Of a stretch of 64,000 bases of DNA, positions 34,743-42,721 are shown piece after piece (positions within the stretch are counted from its first letter, which is position 1; each line of letters opens with the position of its first letter). The position numbers were made by a program, and so were the translations under genes. Origin of the DNA: Corynebacterium frankenforstense (GTDB lineage Bacteria > Actinomycetota > Actinomycetes > Mycobacteriales > Mycobacteriaceae); assembly GCF_030211955.1 (NCBI RefSeq), contig NZ_JASODI010000006.1, positions 1-64,000 of the forward strand. Reading direction: 5' to 3'. The notes under the pieces were generated by a model that was given only the letters and a program-made list of their open reading frames with translations, searched no databases and was not told where the DNA came from.

Positions 34743-34876
34743 GGTTCTCCTGACGAGAGTGTGCGCTGTAGTCCCCACCAGTATGCCCGCCCCCGCCCGC
34801 CGCGCCACATCGCCAGGTCAGGGCGGGCATGGGTGACGACCAGCACATAATGTGATCCGTCACTGACCGCCATTCA

Positions 34877-34891
34877 CTTTCCGACGTCGCG
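34877..34891 (+). repeat. Dispersed 15-bp motif, variant
   Basis: CTTTCCGACGTCGCG in the divergent gap between the aminotransferase-fold gene and wzm. Confidence 0.55.
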
Positions 34892-34928
34892 CCGGGCGAC
34901 GTCCCCACGCACCCGCGGCGTCGGCGCG

Positions 34929-34958
34929 CACGACGCCGCGCGGCGCGGCGTCGTCAAG
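34929..34958. repeat. Head-to-head pair of dispersed-motif halves
   Basis: CACGACGCCGCG faces CGCGGCGTCGTCAAG (34944-34958) across a CG-rich centre, making a stem-like inverted pair just before wzm. Confidence 0.6.
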
Positions 34959-35007
34959 CACGCCACGGCTCACGATCCGCCCACCCCGCCCGCTAGGCTT
35001 GGGTGCC

Positions 35008-35904
35008 GTGCAGGAACAAACACGTACCCAGCAACTGCGCGCGGACCTGGCGCGGATGACGTCGGAGCCCGAGGGCGAGGCCCCCGCCTCGCAGTCGCGC
35101 ACGATGAAGGCCGCCTGGGCCGACCTGGTCCGGGGGCTCGGCCAGCATGAGCTGTGGCTTTTGCTGGGCTGGCAGGACATCAAGCAGCGCTACCGGCGCA
35201 GCGTGCTCGGCCCGCTGTGGATCACCATCGCCACCGGCGTCATGGCGCTCGCCCTCGGCCTGCTGTACTCGGTGCTGTTCAAGGTTCCGATCGCGGAGTT
35301 CCTGCCGCACGTGACCGTCGGCCTGATCATGTGGGGGTTCATCTCCGGGTGCATCAAGGAGGGCGCGGACATCTTCATCGACAACGAGGGGCTGATCAAG
35401 CAGCTGCCCTCGGCGCTGTCGGTGCACGTCTACCGCCTGGTGTGGAAGCAGACGCTCTTCCTGGCGCACAACATGGTCATCTGGCTGATCCTGGTGCTGA
35501 TCTTCCCGCGCAACCTGGGCTGGGACCTGCTGCTGGCGATCCCGGCGTTCGCCCTGCTGATCATCAACGGGGTGTGGGTGGCGATGTTCTTCGGCATCGT
35601 GGCCACCCGCTACCGCGACATCTCGCCGCTGCTGGAGGCGGGCACGCAGCTGCTCTTCTACGTCACCCCGATCGTGTGGATGACCTCGACGCTGCAGGAG
35701 AACATGGCGGAGATGGGCTCGCGGGCCAAGCTCGCCCAGCTCAACCCGCTCTACCACTACCTGGAGATCGTGCGTGCGCCCCTGATCGGCGCCCCGCTGC
35801 CCGCCTACCACTGGTGGATCGTCATCGGGTTCACGGTCTGCGGCGTGATCCTGGCGCTGATCGCGATGCGCCAGTGGCGCTTCCGGGTCTCGTACTGGGT
35901 CTAG
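35008..35904 (+). CDS. wzm: ABC-2 permease of galactan exporter (Wzm/RfbD-like)
   Basis: Permease subunit of the ABC transporter that moves the lipid-linked galactan precursor of arabinogalactan across the membrane; equivalent to mycobacterial Rv3783. The 298-residue protein has a cytoplasmic N-terminus with GWQDIKQRYRRSVLGPLWITI, the ABC-2 signature. Six membrane spans follow. ATRYRDISPLLEAGTQLLFYVTPIVW is a conserved loop and span. I chose the GTG at 35008; a TTG at 34999 is in frame. wzt follows after 24 bp. Confidence 0.93.
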   Translation: MQEQTRTQQLRADLARMTSEPEGEAPASQSRTMKAAWADLVRGLGQHELWLLLGWQDIKQRYRRSVLGPLWITIATGVMALALGLLYSVLFKVPIAEFLPHVTVGLIMWGFISGCIKEGADIFIDNEGLIKQLPSALSVHVYRLVWKQTLFLAHNMVIWLILVLIFPRNLGWDLLLAIPAFALLIINGVWVAMFFGIVATRYRDISPLLEAGTQLLFYVTPIVWMTSTLQENMAEMGSRAKLAQLNPLYHYLEIVRAPLIGAPLPAYHWWIVIGFTVCGVILALIAMRQWRFRVSYWV

Positions 35905-35928
35905 GTCTAGGCGGATAAGGAGCACATC

Positions 35929-36840
35929 ATGGTTTCCATCGACACCCACCACGCGTGCGTGGACTTCCCGATCTTCGACGCGAAGACCCGCTCGCTGAAG
36001 AAGGCGTTCCTGGGCGCGGCCGGCGGCGCGATCGGCCGCAACACGGACAACGTGGTCGTCGTCGAGGCGCTCAAGGACGTCAACCTGCACCTGCGCGAGG
36101 GCGACCGCGTCGGGCTCGTCGGCCACAACGGCGCGGGCAAGTCGACGCTGCTGCGGCTGCTCTCGGGCATCTACGAGCCGACCCGGGGTTCCGCGTCGGT
36201 GCGCGGGCGCGTCGCGCCGGTCTTCGACCTGGGAGTGGGCATGGACCCGGAGATCTCGGGGTACGAGAACATCATCATCCGCGGGCTCTTCCTGGGCCAG
36301 ACGCGGCGGTCGATGAAGAGGAAGATGGACGAGATCGCGGAGTTCTCCGAGCTCGGCGAGTACCTCAACATGCCGCTGCGCACGTACTCGACCGGTATGC
36401 GCGTGCGCCTGGCGCTGGGCGTGGTCACCTCGATCGAGCCGGAGATCCTGCTTCTCGACGAGGGCATCGGCGCCGTCGACGCCGCCTTCATGGCCAAGGC
36501 GCGCGTGCGCCTGCAGGAGATGGTCAAGCGTTCGGGCATCCTGGTCTTCGCCTCGCACTCGAACGACTTCCTGGCGCAGCTGTGCAACACGGCAGTGTGG
36601 ATCAACCACGGCGAGGTGCACCGCACGGGCCTGGTCGACGAGGTCGTCGAGGCCTACGAGGGCCCCGAGGCCGGCGCTCACATGCGCCGGATGGTCCGTC
36701 AGTTCCAGGGCGAGGACGCCGCCGTGTCCGTGGCTCCCGAGGACGAGGAGGCCCACGCCCGTGCGTTGGGCCTCGCGATTGACGACGCCGCGTCCCCCGC
36801 CCCGGGTGCGGACGCGTCCGGTTCCGGCGACGAGGCGTAG
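35929..36840 (+). CDS. wzt: ABC ATPase of galactan exporter (Wzt/RfbE-like)
   Basis: ATPase partner of Wzm, equivalent to mycobacterial Rv3781. The 303-residue protein has Walker A GHNGAGKST (about residues 66-74), the Wzt-type signature TYSTGMRVRL, Walker B EILLLDEGIGAVD and the switch His in FASHS. AAGGAG lies 7 nt before the ATG. A low-complexity Ala/Asp/Glu tail of about 45 residues follows the ATPase domain, and within it an exact copy of the dispersed motif (36778-36792) is read as AIDDAAS. Confidence 0.95.
   Translation: MVSIDTHHACVDFPIFDAKTRSLKKAFLGAAGGAIGRNTDNVVVVEALKDVNLHLREGDRVGLVGHNGAGKSTLLRLLSGIYEPTRGSASVRGRVAPVFDLGVGMDPEISGYENIIIRGLFLGQTRRSMKRKMDEIAEFSELGEYLNMPLRTYSTGMRVRLALGVVTSIEPEILLLDEGIGAVDAAFMAKARVRLQEMVKRSGILVFASHSNDFLAQLCNTAVWINHGEVHRTGLVDEVVEAYEGPEAGAHMRRMVRQFQGEDAAVSVAPEDEEAHARALGLAIDDAASPAPGADASGSGDEA
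36778..36792 (+). repeat. Dispersed 15-bp motif, exact copy in wzt
   Basis: Exact ATTGACGACGCCGCG inside the low-complexity tail of wzt. Confidence 0.75.
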
Positions 36841-36978
36841 GCCGGCTAGCGCCGGCGGGGGCCGGCGGGGGAGCCGGCGGATCTCCTCGCCGACTTTCGT
36901 TGTTCCGCACCTCGAGCGCCTTAGACTCGGTACCACCACAGACTCGGCACGACCACCGCCGGCAGAGGGAGGCGAACC

Positions 36979-37185
36979 ATGTCCAGCCCGACTTCCCCGC
37001 TTCGCTACGTCGTCCTCACCCGTGAGGAACCACTCGACGAGATCGACCGCATCCTTGAACGGGTCGGCATGACCGAAGACGAGCTGGGCGAGCTGGGCGA
37101 GAGCTCCCTTCTCTCCGAATCCGAGTACACGGATTGGCGACGCCTCGATGGACCCCGCTGGTTGACGCGGCCCGACGCGGAGTGA
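36979..37185 (+). CDS. Small acidic protein, first gene of an unknown two-gene cassette
   Basis: The 68-residue product has VVLTREEPLDEIDRILERVGMTEDELGELGE, which looks like two short helices, then SEYTDWRRLDGPRWL. I do not recognise it. It ends 4 bp before the next gene, so the two are probably translated together. The small-then-large arrangement and its lower GC content than the flanking wzt recall toxin-antitoxin or phage-defence cassettes, but no family motif supports that. Confidence 0.6.
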   Translation: MSSPTSPLRYVVLTREEPLDEIDRILERVGMTEDELGELGESSLLSESEYTDWRRLDGPRWLTRPDAE

Positions 37186-37189
37186 TCCC

Positions 37190-37984
37190 GTGAGCGCCAG
37201 AGACGATCGAGAAGTTCCCGGCGCCATCAGTGACTTTCTGTCGTCTTTGACCACGTCACTGGAGTTCTTCACTGATTGCCGCGTGGAGCTCGAGATCACC
37301 CGGCTCGAGAGCATCAACGACTTCTCTATCGCGCCACCCCGGAACGAAGAGGAGAAGGGCAGGCCGACGTCACAACTTGTCGCGCTCACTGCTTACGACG
37401 CGATTGCGGAACACCCGGTCGCGCTTCTGGGGCTTGATCTCAATTTCCGCGGATTCATCAGTGATCGACACGGCGACCTCACGATTTCGCAGTCCACGAT
37501 CGCTGTGTGGCCACTCGCCAAGCGGAGAGGAACTCAGCTTTTCCGCTACGACTACCTACGCAAACCCGGCAGGGAAATTCCGGCGGCATATCTCCAAGTC
37601 GCAGCGCATCGAGATCAGTTCACCCACCTTCTCGGTTTCCCGGGACGAGGAACCCATCGATCCAGGGGACGCGCCAAACGAGACCTTTCCGCCAAAGTCC
37701 CCTCGGTCGCCGAATATCATTTCCCGCTCGGAGGCCCTCGCTTTCGCCCCTGCCTCGAAGACATCCTCGAGTCGCTGCGCGCCGAATTCGGTCTGGAGGT
37801 CGACACAAACAAGTGGAAAACCACACCTCGAAAAGCTCGTGACGAGTGGCACCGCATCCAGCTGACGGCCGCGATTCTCGACGATCCCCGCGTGGCCGCC
37901 GAGATTCTCTCCCGGTACACCAACTCGGAAATCGTCCTCGACGAAGAAAAGCTGCCTCAGCCCCGCTCTCCTCACTCCTGGTAG
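37190..37984 (+). CDS. Unknown protein, second gene of a two-gene cassette
   Basis: The 264-residue protein starts at a GTG 4 bp after the small acidic gene. It has no membrane span or signal peptide. Regions that look structured are ISDFLSSLTTSLEFFTDCRVELE (helix and strand), PTSQLVALTAYDAIAEHPVALLGLDLNF (alternating strands) and a basic, helical C-terminus, KARDEWHRIQLTAAILDDPRVAAEILSRY. Codon use is clearly less GC-biased than in neighbouring genes, a sign of recent transfer. I cannot name its function. Confidence 0.65.
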   Translation: MSARDDREVPGAISDFLSSLTTSLEFFTDCRVELEITRLESINDFSIAPPRNEEEKGRPTSQLVALTAYDAIAEHPVALLGLDLNFRGFISDRHGDLTISQSTIAVWPLAKRRGTQLFRYDYLRKPGREIPAAYLQVAAHRDQFTHLLGFPGRGTHRSRGRAKRDLSAKVPSVAEYHFPLGGPRFRPCLEDILESLRAEFGLEVDTNKWKTTPRKARDEWHRIQLTAAILDDPRVAAEILSRYTNSEIVLDEEKLPQPRSPHSW

Positions 37985-38041
37985 CTGGCCCGCGCGAAAG
38001 CTGAACGGCCCGTAGCCGAAGCCTCCGCAGAGTCCGAGGAC

Positions 38042-38193
38042 AACAGCTGCGCAGATACTTTTTGGTACACAAATGGCGGTATTTTTATAAATAGCATTCA
38101 CTTCGGCATATTTACGAAGTGACCTTTGCAATCGCCGATAAATCCCTGAACGCGCTCGCGGCTCAGGTTCACCTCTTTGAGAGGATCTTCTCC
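38042..38193 (+). promoter_or_regulatory. AT-rich promoter and hairpin upstream of secreted paralogues
   Basis: This is the most AT-rich part of the window outside the cas region. It has TATTTTTATAAATAG (38079-38093), a good -10 candidate, and then a perfect 7-bp inverted repeat CACTTCG / CGAAGTG around GCATATTTA (38100-38122). The hairpin could be a protein-binding site or a structured 5' leader. Confidence 0.5.
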
Positions 38194-38733
38194 ATGAAGA
38201 AGCGCCTGATCGCCGTCGTCGCCGGCGCCACCATGCTGACCTCCGTCCAGGTCGCGCAGGCCGAGGAGGCCACCCCGGGCACCCCAGGAGAGTTCGCCTC
38301 TCACATCGGCGAGATCGTCAATCGGACCCAGAAGTACCCCAACTGGAACCACGGTACGGAGTGCCCCCGCTTTCAAGGGCTCCTGAGAAACCGCTCTCGA
38401 GCAGCAGCCGGGCAAGACCACAGATCAGAGCTCAAGGAGCACGACGACTGGCGGACCGCGGTCGGCTCCTCGATCGAGAACGACGCCAAGCAGAACTACC
38501 CTGAGGGCACCACCTGGGACATCCTGTGGGGCGTCGGTATCGCCACCGGCATCGTCGCTCCCCTGGGCGCGCTCGTCCAGGGCCTCGGCCTCCCGATCCC
38601 GGGCCTAGGCCGTCAACTCGGTTCTTTCGAGTCACCTGTAACCCGGCCCGTCGCTCCCTGCGGCGCGGCGGGGTTTCCTGCGACCACCACCCGTGCAGAT
38701 GGCCACCTGAGAGCCACCCGGATAATCTTGTAA
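38194..38733 (+). CDS. Small secreted protein, paralogue 1 (possibly degenerate)
   Basis: The 179-residue product has a clear signal peptide, MKKRLIAVVAGATMLTSVQV, with cleavage likely after AQA. It shares with the next gene the block AVGSSIENDAKQNYPEGTTWDILWGVGIA and a hydrophobic stretch after it. The first half is cysteine-containing and aligns poorly with paralogue 2, and the last 45 residues look like read-through of non-coding sequence, so one or more frameshifts may have occurred. Function is unknown. Signal peptide and membrane stretch suggest envelope location. Confidence 0.65.
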   Translation: MKKRLIAVVAGATMLTSVQVAQAEEATPGTPGEFASHIGEIVNRTQKYPNWNHGTECPRFQGLLRNRSRAAAGQDHRSELKEHDDWRTAVGSSIENDAKQNYPEGTTWDILWGVGIATGIVAPLGALVQGLGLPIPGLGRQLGSFESPVTRPVAPCGAAGFPATTTRADGHLRATRIIL

Positions 38734-38757
38734 CCCAGTCGTCCCGAAAGGAAGCCC

Positions 38758-39282
38758 ATGAAGAAGCGTCTTCTCGCCGCCGTGATCGCCGGCGCCACCA
38801 TGCTCTCCACCGTCCAGGTCGCCCAGGCCGCGGACAACGTTCCGCAGTCCACGGCCCCGGGCACCACCGCGGGCGCAGGCGCGAACGACAAAACCGACGC
38901 CGAGAAGGACCCCTTTCTCGACGGACTGGACCGCTACGGCAAGCTCCCTGAGATCGGCAAGCTCCGCGAGGAGCACCCCGAGTGGGCCGAGGGCAACGGC
39001 AAGAAGACCAGCGAGCCCTTCAACGGCTCTTCGGCGCTAAGCTCTGAGCGCAGCGACCTCGAGAAGGGCAAGGCCGCCGCCGATTGGTGGTCGATCGCCG
39101 GTTCCTCGGTGAAGAACGACGCCGAGAAGGACTACAAGGTGGGCACCACCTACGACATCCTGGCCGGCACCGGCATCGCCGCCGCGGTCATCGCCGTGCT
39201 CGGCAGCGTCGCCAACTTCTTCCTCAACGGCGGCCAGCTCCCGCCCCTGCCGCAGATCCAGCTGCCCGGTCTCCCGCAGTAG
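38758..39282 (+). CDS. Small secreted protein, paralogue 2
   Basis: The 174-residue product has a signal peptide, MKKRLLAAVIAGATMLSTVQ with cleavage after AQA, nearly identical to that of the preceding gene. It has a hydrophilic middle and a C-terminal hydrophobic span (AAAVIAVLGSVANFFL), then a proline-rich end PPLPQIQLPGLPQ. The conserved block with paralogue 1 is AGSSVKNDAEKDYKVGTTYDILAGTGIA. GAAAGG lies 8 nt before the start. I do not recognise the family; tandem secreted paralogues of this shape are envelope-associated in other corynebacteria, which is only an inference here. Confidence 0.75.
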   Translation: MKKRLLAAVIAGATMLSTVQVAQAADNVPQSTAPGTTAGAGANDKTDAEKDPFLDGLDRYGKLPEIGKLREEHPEWAEGNGKKTSEPFNGSSALSSERSDLEKGKAAADWWSIAGSSVKNDAEKDYKVGTTYDILAGTGIAAAVIAVLGSVANFFLNGGQLPPLPQIQLPGLPQ

Positions 39283-39404
39283 ATCCCTCGTCCGCGCCCC
39301 CCACGCACGGGCGAGTTGGGCGACCGCCGAGCGGTGCGCCCCGGCCCCACCCACGTCGCGCGGCGCGGGCGGCGCGCCGGCGACCGTGTGCCAGAATTGA
39401 GCCC

Positions 39405-40313
39405 ATGGAGATCCCGCCGCTCAACCGCGAAAACCCGACGATGGCCGTCATCGTCACCCACCACCGCGCCGAAATGCTGCGCAACTCGCTGAAGGTCGTC
39501 GCGGACCAGACGCACCGCGTCGAGCGGATCATCGTCGTCGACAACGACAATGAAGAAGCTGTGCGCGACGCCGTCAATCACATCGCCGGGGACCGCGGGG
39601 TCTACCTGTCCAGCCGCACCAACCTCGGCGGCGGAGGCGGATTCGCCTACGGGTTCCTCACCGCGCTCGCGCTCGGCGCCGGCGCCGTGTGGTGCGCCGA
39701 CGACGACGGCCGGCCCGCCGACGAGCACGTGCTGGAGAAGCTCTTCGACGCCGCCGAGGCCCACGGCCTGCACGAGGTCTCGCCCGTGGTCTGCAACATC
39801 GACGACACCGACCGGCTCGCCTTCCCGCTGCGTCAGGGGCTGACGTGGAAGCGTCGACGCTCGGAACTCGAGGGCGACCTGGTCGAGGGCATCGCCAGCC
39901 TCTTCAACGGCGCGCTGATCTCCGCGCGCGCGATGGAGGTCATCGGCGTGCCGGACTACCGGCTGTTCATCCGCGGCGACGAGGTCGAGTACCACCGCCG
40001 CCTGGTGCGCTCGGGGCTGTCCTTCGGCACCGCGCTGAACACGGCGTACCTGCACCCGGACGGCTCGGCGGAGTTCCGCCCGATCCTCGGCGGGCGGATG
40101 CACACACAGTACCCGGACAACGAGAACAAGCGCTTCTTCACCTACCGCAACCGCGGCTACCTGATGAACCAGCCCGGCATGCGCCGGCTGCTGCCGCAAG
40201 AGTACGCGCGCTTCGGCTGGTTCTTCCTGGTGCAGCGTCGCGACCCGAAGGGGTTCCGCGAGTGGCTGCGGCTGCACCGGCTGGGCCGGCGCGAGCACTT
40301 CGAGCGGCCCTAG
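39405..40313 (+). CDS. glfT1: Galactofuranosyltransferase GlfT1-like
   Basis: GlfT1 adds the first galactofuranose residues to the rhamnosyl-GlcNAc lipid linker of arabinogalactan. The 302-residue GT2-type protein has the nucleotide-binding start AVIVTHHRAEMLRNSLKVV, the metal-binding Asp cluster CADDDGRP and an acceptor motif FIRGDEVEYHRR typical of the GlfT family. The ATG at 39405 gives the usual N-terminus. Its position near wzm/wzt matches Rv3781-Rv3783 in mycobacteria. It ends 4 bp into the convergent membrane-protein gene. Confidence 0.9.
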   Translation: MEIPPLNRENPTMAVIVTHHRAEMLRNSLKVVADQTHRVERIIVVDNDNEEAVRDAVNHIAGDRGVYLSSRTNLGGGGGFAYGFLTALALGAGAVWCADDDGRPADEHVLEKLFDAAEAHGLHEVSPVVCNIDDTDRLAFPLRQGLTWKRRRSELEGDLVEGIASLFNGALISARAMEVIGVPDYRLFIRGDEVEYHRRLVRSGLSFGTALNTAYLHPDGSAEFRPILGGRMHTQYPDNENKRFFTYRNRGYLMNQPGMRRLLPQEYARFGWFFLVQRRDPKGFREWLRLHRLGRREHFERP

Positions 40314-40852
40314 CGGGGCTTTTCGGCCCCAGGTCGGCCATCGGGCTCGGGCCGGCCCTCGGGCTCGGGTGCACCGTGGTCGAGGCCGGCCCCGGGCTCG
40401 CCGAGCTCCCCGCCCGTCTCGTCCCCGCGGCGCCGCTGCAGGAACAGCGCGGCCGAGGCGCCGAGCAGCACCGCGATCGGGCTGAGCGCCACCAGTTCCG
40501 CCACGCGCAGAAAGGTCGCCAGTCCCCCGGTGCCGATGGCCGCCGAGTAGACCAGCGACCACACCGCACGCACCGCCAGGTAGGCCAGCGCGCCGCTGAG
40601 CGCGATGCGCGCGTGCCCGCGGCGCTTGCCGGAGGTGCGCCGGAAGATGAACCAGGACACCGTAGCCAGGCCCAGGCCCGCGGCGACGCCGATGAACTCG
40701 ACGCTGGCCATCACCCAGCTGATCGAGCTGCGCACGCCGCTGCCGAGCTCCGCGAACGAGTCGCCCATGAGCACGACGACGACCACGGCCAGGACGGCGG
40801 AGAGCACCCCGGCGCAGACCAGCTCGGCCCGGCGCGCGCGCACGGCGGTCAT
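40310..40852 (-). CDS. Membrane protein, unknown
   Basis: The 180-residue protein has four hydrophobic spans: VCAGVLSAVLAVVVVVLM, SVEFIGVAAGLGLATVSWFIF, ALSGALAYLAVRAVWSLVY and LVALSPIAVLLGASAALFL. A Gly/Pro/Glu-rich cytoplasmic tail follows. It is convergent with glfT1 (4-bp overlap). I do not recognise the family. Its location within the arabinogalactan locus may be incidental. Confidence 0.65.
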   Translation of the reverse strand: MTAVRARRAELVCAGVLSAVLAVVVVVLMGDSFAELGSGVRSSISWVMASVEFIGVAAGLGLATVSWFIFRRTSGKRRGHARIALSGALAYLAVRAVWSLVYSAAIGTGGLATFLRVAELVALSPIAVLLGASAALFLQRRRGDETGGELGEPGAGLDHGAPEPEGRPEPDGRPGAEKPR

Positions 40853-40927
40853 CGGCGGCTCCTCTCCTCGTGTTCCCGACCCGGTGATTCCTCCCCGAGA
40901 CTACCGGGCGGGACGCGAGAGGTCAGA

Positions 40928-41428
40928 TCAGCGGGCGCCGCGGAAGATGATGGTGCGCTGGATGACGAAGTTGGCCACCGTGGCCGTGCCCTGAGAGACG
41001 ACGAACGCGATCAGCGTGGACAGCCAGTCCGGCAGCCCCCAGCCGGCCAGCAGGATGAAGCCGTACTTGTAGCCGCCGACGTTGATCAGGTACGTCACGC
41101 TGTAGAGCAGGCAGACCGCCAGGAAGCGGCGGACGGAAGGCTCGGCGCGGAAGGTCCAGCGCCGGTTGATCATGTAGGCGCTCAGCGTGCCGAAGATGAA
41201 GCCGACCGTGCGCGAGACCGCCAGGCTCTGCCCGAACAGGTACTGCATCACGGCGGTGAAGCTCAGGTCCACCACCGCCGAGGCGACGCCCGAGATGATG
41301 AAGCGGACCGCCTGGGTGCGCAGGCTGGATTCGTCGGTGCCCTTGATCACGGTCGTCTGCCTGCCTGAGTGGTGCTCCTCGTGGCCGGTCGGTTCGGTGC
41401 GGGAGTCGTCCTCACGTGCGTCGCGCAT
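40928..41428 (-). CDS. GtrA-family membrane protein (Rv3789-like)
   Basis: The 166-residue protein has a hydrophilic N-terminus of about 40 residues and four membrane spans. RFIISGVASAVVDLSFTAVM and SRTVGFIFGTLSAYMINRRWTF are the GtrA-family signature. In mycobacteria the equivalent, Rv3789, sits next to dprE1 and has been proposed to flip or anchor decaprenyl-phosphoarabinose synthesis; the exact role is debated. ATG at 41428. Confidence 0.87.
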   Translation of the reverse strand: MRDAREDDSRTEPTGHEEHHSGRQTTVIKGTDESSLRTQAVRFIISGVASAVVDLSFTAVMQYLFGQSLAVSRTVGFIFGTLSAYMINRRWTFRAEPSVRRFLAVCLLYSVTYLINVGGYKYGFILLAGWGLPDWLSTLIAFVVSQGTATVANFVIQRTIIFRGAR

Positions 41429-41439
41429 GGTGGGAAAGC

Positions 41440-42492
41440 CTAGTCCACCGGGGCCGCACCGCCCGCGAGCAGCGCACGGTAGAGGTCCAGGCGGCCGACC
41501 GGCGGGAGGCGGTCGGGGCCGTAGCCGCCGTGCGCGGCGAGCCGGTCGAGCGAGTCCCGGCACAGCCCACGGATCTCGTCGGCCTCCAGGTTGCCGCCGC
41601 CGGGGGCGGTCCAGCCGAGGGCGGCCATCGTGGTGGTGATCACTTCGTCGGTCAGTTCCTCGTCGGACAGGCACGTCAGCGCGAGCACGGTCGCCCAGAA
41701 GGCGTCGGTGCCGCGCTGGTCGTGCTCGAGGGGCAGCTCGGCGAGCGGCACTAGCACGTCCGCGGCGCCGTCTGCGCCGGGGCCCGCGCCCGTGCGCGCA
41801 CGGGTGTGGGACGCGACGTCGTCAATCCGCTCCGGCCAGGAGGAGGCCGCCGCGGTGAGGTCGAGGGCCTGCAGCAGGGGCACGAAGTCGAAGAGCCCGC
41901 TGCGCGAGATCAGCCCGCGCACCTGCGGGTGCACCGCCGCGAGGACGTCGGTGATCGTCTCCGCGCCGGTCAGGCGTGCGTTGATGCCCGGCAGGTCGAA
42001 GGGCGCGCCGGTGAAGCTGCCGTAGCCGCCGACGCACAGCGCGTCCGGGGTGGCCGCGTCGCGCGGGAAGCCGCCGACCACGGTCACGGGCACGGCCCAC
42101 AGGCCCCAGTGGTAGGTGACCTCGTCGTCCTCCTCGGCGAGGTGGAGGTGGAGCTCGTCGTCGCCGTGGAGTTCCTCGTCGTCGCCGGGGGCGGTGTCGG
42201 CGGCCGCGGGGCCGAACCACCAGGCCACGGTGCCGTCGCCGGTGGCCTCGGGGGTGTCGAAGCCGAGGCAGACGTCCAGGATCTGGTGCAGGTCGAACAG
42301 GTGCAGGTGGTCGTTGACGCCGATGTGGCGGTAGACCTCCCCCTGGCTCTCCGCCCCCGCGACGCGCAGCACCACGGTGCGCGCGGCCGGGTCGTCGCGG
42401 GGCCCGCGGCTGCGCTCTCGACGCGCGGCTGCCAAATCGACGACGGTGTCGTCGTCGATCCCGTGGCGGACGCCGGCCGGAGACGGTGACAT
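41440..42492 (-). CDS. pRiA4b ORF-3-like protein
   Basis: The 350-residue protein carries a pRiA4b ORF-3-type domain in its first 150 residues: VVLRVAGAESQGEVYRHIGVNDHLHLFDLHQILDVCLGF, then a strongly acidic loop rich in His and Glu. The family occurs on plasmids and in mobile elements of actinobacteria, with no assigned function. The second half is Ala/Asp-rich, unlike the usual length. A copy of the dispersed motif (41812-41826) is read as RIDDVAS. It ends 11 bp before gtrA on the same strand. Confidence 0.6.
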   Translation of the reverse strand: MSPSPAGVRHGIDDDTVVDLAAARRERSRGPRDDPAARTVVLRVAGAESQGEVYRHIGVNDHLHLFDLHQILDVCLGFDTPEATGDGTVAWWFGPAAADTAPGDDEELHGDDELHLHLAEEDDEVTYHWGLWAVPVTVVGGFPRDAATPDALCVGGYGSFTGAPFDLPGINARLTGAETITDVLAAVHPQVRGLISRSGLFDFVPLLQALDLTAAASSWPERIDDVASHTRARTGAGPGADGAADVLVPLAELPLEHDQRGTDAFWATVLALTCLSDEELTDEVITTTMAALGWTAPGGGNLEADEIRGLCRDSLDRLAAHGGYGPDRLPPVGRLDLYRALLAGGAAPVD

Positions 42493-42569
42493 GAGCCCCA
42501 GCGTAGCCGCGTCTGGCCGCCTCCCGCCGGGGCGAAACCCGGGGGCCGGCCGGGGTGCGGCAGGCTCGT

Positions 42570-42655
42570 GGGCATTTTGGGTGGGTTTGTCGGATCGGCC
42601 CGGTATTTCCCCAGGTCAGATTCCGGCCGTCCGCGCAAACTGCAACAAAATGCCC
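42570..42655. repeat. 86-bp element with 9-bp terminal inverted repeats
   Basis: GGGCATTTT at the left end and AAAATGCCC at the right end are perfect inverted repeats. The first 22 bases are identical to the reverse complement of the element at 46587-46671, and the centre TTTCCCCAGGTC is shared with copies A and B near 31-33 kb. Confidence 0.8.
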
Positions 42656-42721
42656 AAGGTGGCCCGGGATCTGGAACCAGGTCAGGGGCCAGCCCAGCCC
42701 CTGCCAGGCCAGCCCAAACCC

